Source: Methylomonas rhizoryzae (GTDB lineage Bacteria > Pseudomonadota > Gammaproteobacteria > Methylococcales > Methylomonadaceae). Taken from it: DNA of 64,000 nucleotides. The notes under the pieces are model-generated. The model saw only the letters and a program-made list of their open reading frames with translations, was not told the DNA's origin and searched no databases. Below, one piece after another: positions 43,817 through 52,897 of this stretch; position 1 is the stretch's first letter, and every line of letters starts with the position of its first letter. Position numbers and translations under genes: made by a program. The DNA lies in contig NZ_CP043929.1 in the NCBI RefSeq assembly GCF_008632455.1, positions 2,046,001-2,110,000 on the forward strand, given 5' to 3'.

Positions 43817-45098
43817 AGATGTCGTCCTCGCCCACAGTCGCGCACAGTTGCGCCAGCGCTTGATGAGCTTCCGTAAACGTTTTCCAGTATTGGGTTTCGT
43901 ATTCGAACAAGGTGATTTGGCTGCGCACCAGATTCAGGAAATCGACGTTATTGACCTGATAGCCGGCCAGCATGGATGCGACCGTCTGCCGGGCCAGCGG
44001 TATGATGCCGGTATCGAACAAGACGAATTGTTGTTTGGCACGCAGGTACTCGCTATATGCTTGGCTGATTTCAGCGCGAATCCCGTTCCAGCGGTCTTGC
44101 AGGGCGTAGCGTTGCTGTAGCCATTCGCTGGTCCGCTGATCCACGGCTTTGGCTTGTTTGCCGGCGGCGAAAATCGGCACATTCATGCTGACGCCCAAGC
44201 TCAACAAGTCCGAACGCCGGCTGCCGTCGAGCATGTTGTTGCGGGCGCCGTAGCTGGCTTCGACATTGAAATCGGGCAGAACCTCTTTCCGGGCCAACTC
44301 CAGTTTGGATTGCGCGGCGTCTAGGCCTTTACGTTCGCTGGCCAGCATCGGTCGTGCGACGTGTGCTTGTTGATAGAGTAGGTCTTCGGGCTTGAGCTCC
44401 GGCAGTTCGAGCGGAATCGCGCGCGGAATTTGCAGCGCACTGTTGGCGGGTTGGTCCATCAGGGCGTTGAGTTTGGCCGCGGTGCCGCGCCGTATGGCGG
44501 ACAAATTGATTTGTTGTTCCAGTAGTTTGGATAATTCCAATTGAGCCAGCAACACGTCCTGCTGCAAACCCTCGCCGACTTCGTATTTGCTGCGGGCAAT
44601 GTCGACGAATTGCTGTAACAGCTTGTGGTTGTTGTCGACGATGTCCAGCGTCCGATCCAGATAAAAAATCTGCCACCACAGGGTTTGCACGTCGCTTAAC
44701 AAACGTAAGCGCAATTCATCGGCATTCAGTGTGGCAGCCTCGGCTTCGTGCAGCGCAGCTTGCTCGCGTAACGCCAGTTTGCCGGGAAACGGGATGCCTT
44801 GGGACAGTCCGAAACCAATTTGCGTCATGTCTTCGGTCCGGGTGCTGAAGCTGTCGGTCGGCAGACTCATTGCATTGAAGCTGATTTGCGGGTCCGGCAG
44901 GCTGGCTTCCTGCGATGGTATGGCTGCCATCGCCTCGGCGCGAGCCTTGATTTGCGCCAGGTTGGGATTGTCCTGCACCACCTTTCGAGTGGCTGCTTCC
45001 AGGGTCAACAGCGTTTGCTCGCCGGCAGCGGCAATGCTGCAGACGCACATCAAAGCTGCCGCATACCAGGCAGGCTTCAGACTATAAAACAATGTCAT
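43809..45098 (-). CDS. TolC/CusC-type outer-membrane factor
   Basis: The 429-residue protein has a signal peptide ending near IAAAG/EQ and two repeats of the TolC fold (TLEAATRKVVQDNPNLAQIK and LLYQQAHVARPMLASERKGL). It is not a lipoprotein, unlike E. coli CusC. ATG 45098 has AGGA seven bases upstream and is preferred over GTG 45110. It is the exit duct for the Cus-like pump and is the second gene of the minus-strand operon after the small Cys/His protein. Confidence 0.86.
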   Translation of the reverse strand: MTLFYSLKPAWYAAALMCVCSIAAAGEQTLLTLEAATRKVVQDNPNLAQIKARAEAMAAIPSQEASLPDPQISFNAMSLPTDSFSTRTEDMTQIGFGLSQGIPFPGKLALREQAALHEAEAATLNADELRLRLLSDVQTLWWQIFYLDRTLDIVDNNHKLLQQFVDIARSKYEVGEGLQQDVLLAQLELSKLLEQQINLSAIRRGTAAKLNALMDQPANSALQIPRAIPLELPELKPEDLLYQQAHVARPMLASERKGLDAAQSKLELARKEVLPDFNVEASYGARNNMLDGSRRSDLLSLGVSMNVPIFAAGKQAKAVDQRTSEWLQQRYALQDRWNGIRAEISQAYSEYLRAKQQFVLFDTGIIPLARQTVASMLAGYQVNNVDFLNLVRSQITLFEYETQYWKTFTEAHQALAQLCATVGEDDIYE

Positions 45099-45197
45099 GA
45101 TGGTCCTCACTCGGTTGATAACAACGAGGACCCGACCGCCTCAATCACAGTCGAGCCTATCGTTTGCGATGGGTGCGAAACGACGCACCCGCAGAAC

Positions 45198-45539
45198 CTA
45201 GCGAGAAAGAATAGGCGGTTTTACAGCCGGGGGAGATAGCAACGAAAGCAGTGCGGTGGTTGCCTTATCGTTAAAAAGGTCAGGACTGTGGATTAGGGTG
45301 AAGCCGAACGATGGAGTAATGGCGCAATCCAGGCAAATATGAAAACCGCAGCCGGCAACGTGCGCCTTGTCCGGCTGGCAATGACCGGCATGCAGCGAAC
45401 CCGGACTGCCGTCGGCATTCAACTCTTCGCCGGCAACGATCAACTGGCTTGTGAGTTCGGAATAATGGGCAAAGACCAAGCCCACCGGCACGACTGCCAG
45501 CAACACGACAAGGACTGAAGGTAACCACTGCTTCAACAT
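45198..45539 (-). CDS. Small exported Cys/His-bearing protein leading the cus operon
   Basis: The 113-residue protein starts with a signal peptide or membrane helix (WLPSVLVVLLAVVPVGLVFA) and has a short region with HAGHCQPDKAHVAGCGFHIC followed by LDC, containing four Cys and several His. The C-terminus has another mildly hydrophobic segment. It lies 99 bp before the outer-membrane factor gene on the same strand. The residue pattern suggests metal binding, in keeping with the operon; the family (possibly DUF2946-like) is uncertain. Confidence 0.7.
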   Translation of the reverse strand: MLKQWLPSVLVVLLAVVPVGLVFAHYSELTSQLIVAGEELNADGSPGSLHAGHCQPDKAHVAGCGFHICLDCAITPSFGFTLIHSPDLFNDKATTALLSLLSPPAVKPPILSR

Positions 45540-45855
45540 AATGCTTGCAAGTTTAGCGGAGGATGACTGTTAACGTGCAGTTTTTTCCTCACGCTTATCC
45601 AGTCCTGGCATCGGCTGAAATTTCCGAGCTTCATCTCTTTTCTTTGCCTCGATGGTGTGACGTTAGCCTTTGCTAATGCCGTGAAATTAGCCATGGCCTA
45701 AAACTTGTGCCTGCCTTGGCTTGTCGAACGGCGCGAGGCTGCGATATTTGCAGCCTTGCGGTTCGGCGATTGCACCGATAGCGGGCCGATCCGCCGAATA
45801 TTTTGCGTTCAGGTCAAACGTCCGCCGCCGTTGGGTGTGTCGGGAGGGTAAGGGT
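45540..45855. promoter_or_regulatory. Divergent intergenic region with two hairpins
   Basis: This 316-bp region separates the minus-strand cus operon from a small plus-strand gene. It holds an 11-bp stem CGCGAGGCTGC/GCAGCCTTGCG (45732-45760, one G-U pair) and a weaker TTCGGCG/CGCCGAA pair (45762-45798). No long reading frame was accepted here. It must contain the cus promoter; a metal-responsive operator was not identified. Confidence 0.4.
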
Positions 45856-45993
45856 ATGGCGAGGTTGATAGTAGAAATCGTGATGCTGCTGAGTTTACTG
45901 GGCGGCTTGTTTTTTGTGACTCAGGTATTGGCGAAGGAACATAGGCAGGAGTTATCCGATAAAAAGCGGGAGGGTTCCGAGCCTAAGCCTTGA
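45856..45993 (+). CDS. Small single-helix membrane protein
   Basis: From the ATG at 45856 (GGGAGG about ten bases upstream) the frame encodes 45 residues: one hydrophobic helix (IVEIVMLLSLLGGLFFVTQV) followed by a charged tail ending KREGSEPKP. The reading frame extends upstream but without a plausible N-terminus. It is followed 13 bp later by a strong hairpin. No family was recognised, and its expression is unproven. Confidence 0.45.
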   Translation: MARLIVEIVMLLSLLGGLFFVTQVLAKEHRQELSDKKREGSEPKP

Positions 45994-46006
45994 GGGCGAC
46001 ATTTTG

Positions 46007-46030
46007 ACAGGGCTTTGCAAAAAGCCCTGT
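46007..46030. terminator. 10-bp perfect hairpin between convergent genes
   Basis: Arms ACAGGGCTTT and AAAGCCCTGT flank a GCAA tetraloop of GNRA type. It lies between the small membrane gene and the ABC permease gene, whose stops face each other. No long T run follows on either side, so it may be a bidirectional terminator or an end-stabilising hairpin. Confidence 0.6.
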
Positions 46031-46048
46031 GCCGACAAAGCGGCAGTA

Positions 46049-46813
46049 TCAGTTTTTAATGCCTATGCCTTTTTGCAGCAAAAACAAGCTGAGTAAGGTC
46101 AAAAAGCCGATAAAGCCGCCGGTGATTTGAAAGGCCAGGCCTATGTCCACGTCGCTGACGCCGATCAAGCCGTAACGAAAAGCGTTGATCATGTACAAAA
46201 TCGGATTGCCTTGGGCGATGGTTTGCCAAATCGGCGGTAGCATGGCCAGGGAATAAAATACCCCGCCCAGGTAGCTTAGCGGCGTCAATACGAAGTTGGG
46301 AATGATGGAAATGTCGTCGAAACTGTCGGCGAACACGGCGTTGATGAAGCCGGCCAACGCGAACAGTGTGGCCGTCAAAATCAATACGGCAATGGTAATG
46401 CCCCAGTGCAAGACGCCGACGTGGGTAAACAACACCGAAATGCCGGCCACTACCGCGCCTACCATCACCCCGCGGGCAATGCCGCCGCAGACGTAACCGG
46501 TCAAAATCACCCCGTTGGATACGGGGGCGACCAGCAGTTCTTCGACGTGGTGTTGAAATTTGCTGGAATAAAACGAAGAGACCACGTTGGAATAGGAATG
46601 GCTGATCACCGACATCAAGATCACGCCGGGTACGATGTAATCCATATAACTCACGCCGAGCACCGTGCCGATACGATCGCCGATCAATTTGCCGAAAATC
46701 AGGAAGTAGAGTGCGGTCGTAATCGCCGGCGGCAACAAGGTTTGCGGCCAGATGCGGGTGAAACGGCAGATTTCCTTGTACAAAATAGTCCTGAAAGCGA
46801 CGGAATTCTTCAT
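46049..46813 (-). CDS. ABC-2 type transporter permease (YadH-like)
   Basis: The 254-residue protein has six membrane helices and the ABC-2 pattern with LYFLIFGKLIGDRIG, FQHHVEELLVAPVS, and the late FVLTPLSYLGGVFYSLAMLP segment. It resembles E. coli YadH. Start at 46813 gives a 4-bp overlap with the ATPase gene upstream; the longer frame only runs through the ATPase gene. The pair probably exports a lipid-like or polymer substrate that is not identified. Confidence 0.88.
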   Translation of the reverse strand: MKNSVAFRTILYKEICRFTRIWPQTLLPPAITTALYFLIFGKLIGDRIGTVLGVSYMDYIVPGVILMSVISHSYSNVVSSFYSSKFQHHVEELLVAPVSNGVILTGYVCGGIARGVMVGAVVAGISVLFTHVGVLHWGITIAVLILTATLFALAGFINAVFADSFDDISIIPNFVLTPLSYLGGVFYSLAMLPPIWQTIAQGNPILYMINAFRYGLIGVSDVDIGLAFQITGGFIGFLTLLSLFLLQKGIGIKN

Positions 46814-47715
46814 TGCACCAGATCGATAAATAATTGTTCCAGACGGTTGGATTTGTTTTTCAGACTCAAGACGTCGATGTCCGCTGCCGACAGTTGTTGA
46901 AACAAGCGGTTCAAACCCAAGTGTTTCGGCACGGCTACCTCCAGGGTATGCGGGTCGGTCAATTCGATGCGGTAGCCGTCGATTTGCGGGGCGGCCTGCA
47001 ATTCGCCGGCGATATCGAATACGAAGTGGTCGGTGTGCATGCGGCCGAGCAGGGCGCTCATCGCGGATTGCTCGACGATTTGGCCGTCGTCGATGATGGC
47101 GATGTTGCGGCACAGACTTTCGGCTTCTTCCAGATAATGGGTGGTCAGAATGATGGTGGTGCCGTCCTTGTTAACGTCTTGCATCATTTGCCACATGGCG
47201 CGGCGGATCTCGATATCCACGCCGGCGGTAGGTTCGTCCAAAATCAACAACTTGGGCGAATGCACCATGGCGCGGGCTATCATCAGACGGCGTTTCATGC
47301 CGCCGGACAAGCGGCGGGAGATGGTGTCGCGCTTGTCCCACAAATCCATTTGTTTCAAACAGCTTTCCACTTTGGGCAAGGCCTGTTTACGGGGTATGCC
47401 GTAATAGCCGGCCTGGATCAACACCACGTTTTTGACGGTTTCGAATTGATTGAAGTTGACTTCTTGCGGCACCAAGCCAATACAGCTTTTAGCCAGCGCG
47501 TTGGCCTTGTCCAAATCGTGGCCGTAGATGTTGACCTCGCCGCTGGTCTTGGTGACCATCGAGCTGATGATGCCTATCAAGGTGGATTTACCGGCACCGT
47601 TCGGGCCTAATAAGGCGAAAAAATCGCCGCTTTCTACCTCCAGGTCCACGCCGCGCAAGGCTTGGAAGCCGTTTTTGTAAGTCTTTTTAAGATTCCGGAT
47701 GGATAAAGCCTTCAT
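46810..47715 (-). CDS. ABC transporter ATP-binding protein (YadG-like)
   Basis: The 301-residue ATPase has Walker A LLGPNGAGKSTLIGI, signature SRRLSGGMKRRLMIARAM, Walker B LLILDEPTAGVDIE and the switch His in ILTTHYLEEAESLC. It belongs to the YadG/NodI-like group that pairs with ABC-2 permeases. It is coupled to the permease gene by a 4-bp overlap and divergent from the Ppx/GppA gene. Confidence 0.9.
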   Translation of the reverse strand: MKALSIRNLKKTYKNGFQALRGVDLEVESGDFFALLGPNGAGKSTLIGIISSMVTKTSGEVNIYGHDLDKANALAKSCIGLVPQEVNFNQFETVKNVVLIQAGYYGIPRKQALPKVESCLKQMDLWDKRDTISRRLSGGMKRRLMIARAMVHSPKLLILDEPTAGVDIEIRRAMWQMMQDVNKDGTTIILTTHYLEEAESLCRNIAIIDDGQIVEQSAMSALLGRMHTDHFVFDIAGELQAAPQIDGYRIELTDPHTLEVAVPKHLGLNRLFQQLSAADIDVLSLKNKSNRLEQLFIDLVQ

Positions 47716-47830
47716 GGGGTAGTTTATAATGCCGCAACGATGAAACTGCGCCGCTAACTTAAGGGCCGCGAAAAAGACAACGGATTTTATCAGAAATCAT
47801 ACCTCCGGGCCTTCGAACAGGAATACCGCA

Positions 47831-49327
47831 TTGCCAAATGCCATACCCTCCCATGTTGCCGCTGTCGATCTCGGCTCCAACAGTTTTCATATGATTATCT
47901 GTGCATTGACTGACGGCAAGTTGCAAATCATAGACCGCTTGAAGGAAATGGTGCGGTTGGCAGCCGGCATGAATGCTCAAAAAGTGCTGGATAAGGACAC
48001 TCAAGAGCGGGCCTTGATCTGTTTGGAACGCTTCGGACAAAGAATCAGCAATTTTCCGCCGCACAGCGTGCGTATCGTCGGTACCAATACTTTGCGGCAG
48101 GCCAAAAATGCGGCGGAATTCATCGCCAAAGCCGAGCAGGCCTTGGGCCATCCGATCGAAATCATTTCCGGCATAGAAGAGGCACGGCTGATTTATCAAG
48201 GCGTCGCCCATAGTCTGGCCGGCAGCGGCAACAAACGCTTGGTGATGGATATAGGCGGCAGCAGCACCGAATACATCATAGGACAGGGCGCCGAACCGTT
48301 ACAGAAAGAAAGCCTGAACATGGGCTGCGTGACCGTCAGTCAAGAATTTTTCAAAGACGGTGCGATTTCCAAAAAAGCCTTTCGCAAAGCCACTTTGTTT
48401 GCCGGGCTGCAATTGGAACCCTTTCAAGACACCTACCTCAGCGACAATTTCGACGAAGCGATAGGCGCTTCCGGCAGCCTGAAAGCGATCAGCGCCGTCT
48501 TGCAGACCCAGGGCTATAGCAATAACGGCATCACCATGGACGGCTTGGAAAAATTGGTCGGCTATTTGTTCACGCTGGAAAATATCCAGCAAGCCGTGTT
48601 GCCGGCCTTGAGCGTGGAACGCAAACCGGTGTTTTTAGGCGCGGTTGCCATTGTCTATGCCACTTTCAAAATTCTGAACATTCAGCAAATGACGGTGTCG
48701 GACGGCGCGTTGCGCGAGGGTCTGATCTACGATTTGTTGGGTCGGATTTACAACGACGATATTCGTACCCATACCAGCACGCTGATGGCCGAGCGTTACC
48801 ATACCGATCGCCGCCATGCCGCCCAACTGAAAGACACTTTGCATTATCTGGTCGGCCAGCTCAGCCATCATCCCTGCTTCGAGGATAATCCGGATAGCGT
48901 GCACTTTTTGGAATGGGCGGCCGATTTGCACGAAATCGGCCTTGAGATTGCGCACAGCCAATACCACAAGCACAGCGCCTACATTGTCGAGAACGGCGAT
49001 TTGGCCGGTTTTTCCAAGCAGGACCAGCTGTTGCTGTCGCGCATGATACGCACGCACCGCAAAAAGTTCAGCATGGCGCGCTTTGAAGACTTACCGACGC
49101 CCTGGCAGCGCAATGCGCCTATTTTAGCCATACTGCTGCGTGTGGCTTATCTGTTACACCGTAACCGGCATACGCTGCGCCCGGATTTTACTATCGCTAT
49201 TTCCGGCAAGAAAATCGCGTTGGAGTTTCCGCCCCAATGGCTGGAGCAATCGCCGTTGACCTACGCGGATTTGACCCAGGAACAGGTTTACCTGAAAGAG
49301 GCCGGGTTCGAGTTAACGTTTGAGTAA
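47831..49327 (+). CDS. Ppx/GppA-family phosphatase
   Basis: The 498-residue protein has the ASKHA-fold Ppx/GppA domain (VAAVDLGSNSFHMII, VRIVGTNTLRQAKNAAEF and LVMDIGGSSTEYIIGQG) and a C-terminal HD-like helical region with HTSTLMAERYHTDRRHA and AADLHEIGLEIAHSQYHKHS. It hydrolyses polyphosphate and/or guanosine pentaphosphate. The start is a TTG preceded by AGGAA; no ATG is in frame nearby. Stop and next start share one base, suggesting coupling to the hypothetical gene. Confidence 0.9.
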   Translation: MPNAIPSHVAAVDLGSNSFHMIICALTDGKLQIIDRLKEMVRLAAGMNAQKVLDKDTQERALICLERFGQRISNFPPHSVRIVGTNTLRQAKNAAEFIAKAEQALGHPIEIISGIEEARLIYQGVAHSLAGSGNKRLVMDIGGSSTEYIIGQGAEPLQKESLNMGCVTVSQEFFKDGAISKKAFRKATLFAGLQLEPFQDTYLSDNFDEAIGASGSLKAISAVLQTQGYSNNGITMDGLEKLVGYLFTLENIQQAVLPALSVERKPVFLGAVAIVYATFKILNIQQMTVSDGALREGLIYDLLGRIYNDDIRTHTSTLMAERYHTDRRHAAQLKDTLHYLVGQLSHHPCFEDNPDSVHFLEWAADLHEIGLEIAHSQYHKHSAYIVENGDLAGFSKQDQLLLSRMIRTHRKKFSMARFEDLPTPWQRNAPILAILLRVAYLLHRNRHTLRPDFTIAISGKKIALEFPPQWLEQSPLTYADLTQEQVYLKEAGFELTFE

Positions 49328-50592
49328 TGCTGCAACGGGAAAAACGGCTGGGATTGTTGAAGCGGTTAGCGGCAATCGGCTTGAGTTTGGCGGTTTTGTT
49401 CAACCTTCTGTTGATGTTTGCGATCGACGACACGCCGCTGCTGGAAGTGCCGCACGCTTGGAATAGGGACGATATAGAGCGGGCCAAACAGCTGTTGCAG
49501 TTGAGTCCTGAAGAACGCGAAGGCAGCAAAACCATTGTGTTGGATCAAAAGGACATCAACATTGCCGCTAGTTATCTGCTGAATCATTTTGTCGAAAACA
49601 CCGTGGCAATTCAGATGGGCGCTAATCTGGTTTGGGTGCAAATCGCCGTTTACGTTCCCAAAACCGTGTGGGGACGTTATCTGGATTTCAGCTTCAAATT
49701 GCGGCAAACCGAGCAGGGCATTCGCATCAAGTCGCTCAAAATCGGCGAAATCTCCATCCCCGACAGCGCGGCCAACCTGATATTGCCGTGGCTGGGACAT
49801 CTACCGCCGTTTAATCAATATTGGCAACTCGGCGCGCAATACGTACAAGAGGTGCAATTTATCGAGCACGGCGTGCAAATTCGCTATTTGGGTGCCATGG
49901 TCGAAGCCGCCAAACAACTAGCCCGCAGTAAACACCGCGACTATCCGAATCTGGATTTTTACCAGCAGCAAATCAACGAAATCGTATTGCGCCACGATCC
50001 GGCCTGGCGCTTATCGCTGGCGGAATTATTGCAACCCCTGTTCGAAAGCGCCTATCGACGGTCGGACGCCGAAACCGCGATTCGGGAAAACCGTGCTGTG
50101 ATCATTGCGGTCGGCAGTTACATCTTCAAACAGGACTTGCGCGGCTTTCTGCCGTTAGGCCTGGTGTATGCCAAAGACTACCCGGTGTACGCTTATAAGC
50201 GCGTCGACATTCCGCAGCACTTTATCGCCTCGGCTTTGCTGGCCACCGTGGACGCTAAATTATTGAGCGAACGCATAGGCGTGGACAAGGAATTGAGCGA
50301 CGCCGAAACGGGCAGCGGTTTCAGTTTCATCGACTTATTGGCCGACCGCACCGGCACCCGCTTCGGCGAACTGGCGATTGCCAGTCCGCAAACCGCCCGG
50401 GCTTTTCAAGCCAAGATGGCCGGGATCAGCGATTACCAACAGGTGGTACCGGATATTCAAGGCCTACCGGAACAACTGGAACAACAAGCGTTCGCCGCAC
50501 GTTTCGGCAATACCCAAAGTCCTTTGTATCAAGCCATGCTGGCGGAAATAGACAAGCGTATTGCCGAGCTGCCTTTATACGGCTTGCGTTAG
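49327..50592 (+). CDS. Hypothetical membrane-anchored protein
   Basis: The 421-residue protein has one N-terminal membrane helix (LAAIGLSLAVLFNLLLMFAI) and a large, probably periplasmic, soluble domain with segments such as VLDQKDINIAASYLLNHFVE and IKSLKIGEISIPDSAANLIL. No catalytic motif is visible. It is coupled to the Ppx/GppA gene, and its end overlaps the convergent Rof-like gene by four bases. I do not recognise the family beyond similar proteins being uncharacterised. Confidence 0.75.
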   Translation: MLQREKRLGLLKRLAAIGLSLAVLFNLLLMFAIDDTPLLEVPHAWNRDDIERAKQLLQLSPEEREGSKTIVLDQKDINIAASYLLNHFVENTVAIQMGANLVWVQIAVYVPKTVWGRYLDFSFKLRQTEQGIRIKSLKIGEISIPDSAANLILPWLGHLPPFNQYWQLGAQYVQEVQFIEHGVQIRYLGAMVEAAKQLARSKHRDYPNLDFYQQQINEIVLRHDPAWRLSLAELLQPLFESAYRRSDAETAIRENRAVIIAVGSYIFKQDLRGFLPLGLVYAKDYPVYAYKRVDIPQHFIASALLATVDAKLLSERIGVDKELSDAETGSGFSFIDLLADRTGTRFGELAIASPQTARAFQAKMAGISDYQQVVPDIQGLPEQLEQQAFAARFGNTQSPLYQAMLAEIDKRIAELPLYGLR

Positions 50593-50843
50593 CTAAGGCG
50601 CAGCTCTTGGAAGCGGGCGTTTTCGGTCAATACCGTCAGTTTGCTTACCCGGTTCAGTTCTATGCGTTGCTCCGGCGCCGGGCCCAGTACCAGCATTTCC
50701 CGGCGTTCGGGGGTGGTTTCGGTAGTCAGAGCAATGCCTTCCAGCATGGTGCCGTCGACCAAGTTCAGCTTGAGCCGGTAGCGATAGAGACAGGCTATCT
50801 CGATATAGTCGTGTAGCGCGCAAGGTATCGGCGAGGACGCCAT
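50589..50843 (-). CDS. Rof-like Rho-binding antiterminator
   Basis: The 84-residue protein resembles Rof/YaeO: an N-terminal PIPCALHDYIEIACLYRYRL segment equivalent to Rof's nucleic-acid-like Sm fold start, VDGTMLEGIALTTETTPERR in the middle, and a C-terminal LNRVSKLTVLTE strand. Rof binds Rho and lowers termination. The fit is by pattern rather than strong identity. It is convergent with the hypothetical gene and divergent from the GspE gene. Confidence 0.7.
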   Translation of the reverse strand: MASSPIPCALHDYIEIACLYRYRLKLNLVDGTMLEGIALTTETTPERREMLVLGPAPEQRIELNRVSKLTVLTENARFQELRLS

Positions 50844-51001
50844 AGTAGCCTCCGGTGTGTTCCAGGTTTAGGCAGGTCGTGCCTAGCCGGGTTTATTGTA
50901 AAACGGCCGACTCTGCGCGTACCGAACGTTATAATGGGTAAATCCGCCGCGCTCCGGCTATCGATCGGCGGCGGCTTCGATCACTATAGCGAGACCTTGC
51001 G

Positions 51002-52708
51002 ATGGAAACGACTCCGGCTCCGGAAAAATACGCCGAATTTTTAAACGCGCTGAAGCGTAACGGCAAACTGTCCGACAGCGATCTGGCTAAAGCCCGGCGC
51101 ATGCAAAAGGCGCAACAGGACGATTCCTTGCCCAAAATGTTGATCAAGCTGGGACTGTGTTCCGACAACGATGTCGCGGAAACCTTTGCGCAAACCCACG
51201 GCTTGCCGCGCTTAAAGCCGGAGCATTATCCGCCGCAATCGCCGTTGGACCAACAAGTGTCGCTGCGTTTTCTGAAAAATTACCACGTAGTTGGGCTGCA
51301 AGCCGAAAACGGCACTCTGGACGTCGGAGTCATGGATCCGGAAAACGACTATTTGCTTCAGGCTTTGCAATTGGCGACCGGTAAACAAATCCGTTTACAC
51401 GTCGGCCAATTGTCGGAAATCGATGCCGCGCTGGAAATTCAGTACGGCGAAGGCAAGTCGCAAATGGATAAACTGATGGACGGCCTGAACGTCGAACAGG
51501 AAGACAACGAAGACCTGGAGCATCTCAAGGATTTGGCCAGCGAGGCGCCCATCATCCGCATGGTCAACTTCATTTTGCAAAAAGCCGTGGAAAGCCGGGC
51601 GTCGGACGTACACATAGAGCCGTTCGAACAAAGCCTGAAAGTGCGCTTGCGCATAGACGGCGTGCTGCAGGACATCGATTCGCCGCCGGTGGCGTCCACC
51701 GCCGCGGTGTTGTCGCGGATCAAGATCATGGCCAAATTGAACATTGCCGAGCGCCGCTTGCCGCAAGACGGCCGCATCAAATTGCAGATGGTGGGTAAAG
51801 AGCTGGATTTGCGGGTTTCCACCATCCCGACCTTATACGGGGAAAGCGTGGTAATACGTTTGCTGGACAAGGAAAATGCGGTGCTGGATTTCGCCGCTTT
51901 GGGCTTTGTCGGTAAACAGGCGGACAACTTCATGCAAGTGCTGGCGCAGCCGCACGGCATCATCTTGATCACCGGGCCGACCGGTAGCGGTAAATCGACC
52001 TCGCTGTACGCGGCGCTGAAGACCTTGAATACTTCCGAACGCAAGATCATCACCGTGGAAGATCCGGTCGAGTATCAGTTGGAAGGTATCAATCAAATCC
52101 AGGCCAAGCCGCAAATCGGCCTGACGTTTGCCTCGGCCTTGCGCTCCATCGTCCGCCAAGACCCTGACGTGATCATGATAGGCGAGATGCGTGATTTGGA
52201 AACCGCTAAAATCGCCGTGCAATCGGCCTTGACCGGCCACTTGGTGTTATCCACCTTGCACACCAACGACGCTGCGGCGGGTATTACCCGCTTGCAGGAC
52301 ATGGGCCTGGAGGAATATTTGCTGAGTTCGACCATTAACGGCATTTTGGCCCAACGTTTGGTCAGGCGTTTGTGTCCGTCTTGCAAACAGGCTTATCCGG
52401 TGTCGGATACCATGGTAGAAGAAATGCAGTTGCGCCGCTGGCAGCCGGAAGGCGAGATTCGGCTATACAAACCGGTTGGCTGTCCGGCTTGTAACGGCAT
52501 CGGTTACAAAGGCCGCTTGGCCATCATCGAGTTTCTAACCATGAGCGACACGATACGCAAGCAAATCATGAAACACGACGAAGCCTTCGTGATCCAACAG
52601 CAGGCGATCAAGGAAGGCATGCAAACCATGTACGACGACGGCGTCGGCAAAGCCCTGCAGGGCTCGACCACGCTGGAGGAAGTATTGAGAGTGACGACCG
52701 AAACTTAG
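51002..52708 (+). CDS. GspE/PilB-type secretion ATPase
   Basis: The 568-residue ATPase has an N1-like N-terminal domain (GLPRLKPEHYPPQSPLDQQV), Walker A GPTGSGKST (residues 325-333), the Asp box ITVEDPVEYQL, Walker B VIMIGEMRDLETAK, the His box LSTLHTNDAAAGITRL, and a tetra-Cys zinc module (LCPSCKQ and GCPACNG). This is the type II secretion/type IV pilus assembly family. No other gsp or pil gene is adjacent, so the machine it serves is unknown. It could be GspE or PilB. Confidence 0.9.
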   Translation: METTPAPEKYAEFLNALKRNGKLSDSDLAKARRMQKAQQDDSLPKMLIKLGLCSDNDVAETFAQTHGLPRLKPEHYPPQSPLDQQVSLRFLKNYHVVGLQAENGTLDVGVMDPENDYLLQALQLATGKQIRLHVGQLSEIDAALEIQYGEGKSQMDKLMDGLNVEQEDNEDLEHLKDLASEAPIIRMVNFILQKAVESRASDVHIEPFEQSLKVRLRIDGVLQDIDSPPVASTAAVLSRIKIMAKLNIAERRLPQDGRIKLQMVGKELDLRVSTIPTLYGESVVIRLLDKENAVLDFAALGFVGKQADNFMQVLAQPHGIILITGPTGSGKSTSLYAALKTLNTSERKIITVEDPVEYQLEGINQIQAKPQIGLTFASALRSIVRQDPDVIMIGEMRDLETAKIAVQSALTGHLVLSTLHTNDAAAGITRLQDMGLEEYLLSSTINGILAQRLVRRLCPSCKQAYPVSDTMVEEMQLRRWQPEGEIRLYKPVGCPACNGIGYKGRLAIIEFLTMSDTIRKQIMKHDEAFVIQQQAIKEGMQTMYDDGVGKALQGSTTLEEVLRVTTET

Positions 52709-52897
52709 TCGGAATTCGGCCGGAAAAACTATACGGCGTGCGAATTTATTCGCGGCAACACCGCTTGGAGCGGATTAATGCGGCCTTACAAAGGCAGGCG
52801 GGCTTAGGCTGAATGGATACTTTCAAGTGAGGCTGTGCGCCGGATTGAGTTGTAACTCGGTATCATGCCTGCTGTTTTACCAATCACCGGAGTTTTT

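Noticed and set aside
52740..52753. GCGAAT-TT-ATTCGC dyad after the GspE gene
   Set aside because: Short, with a two-base loop and no T run; could be chance.
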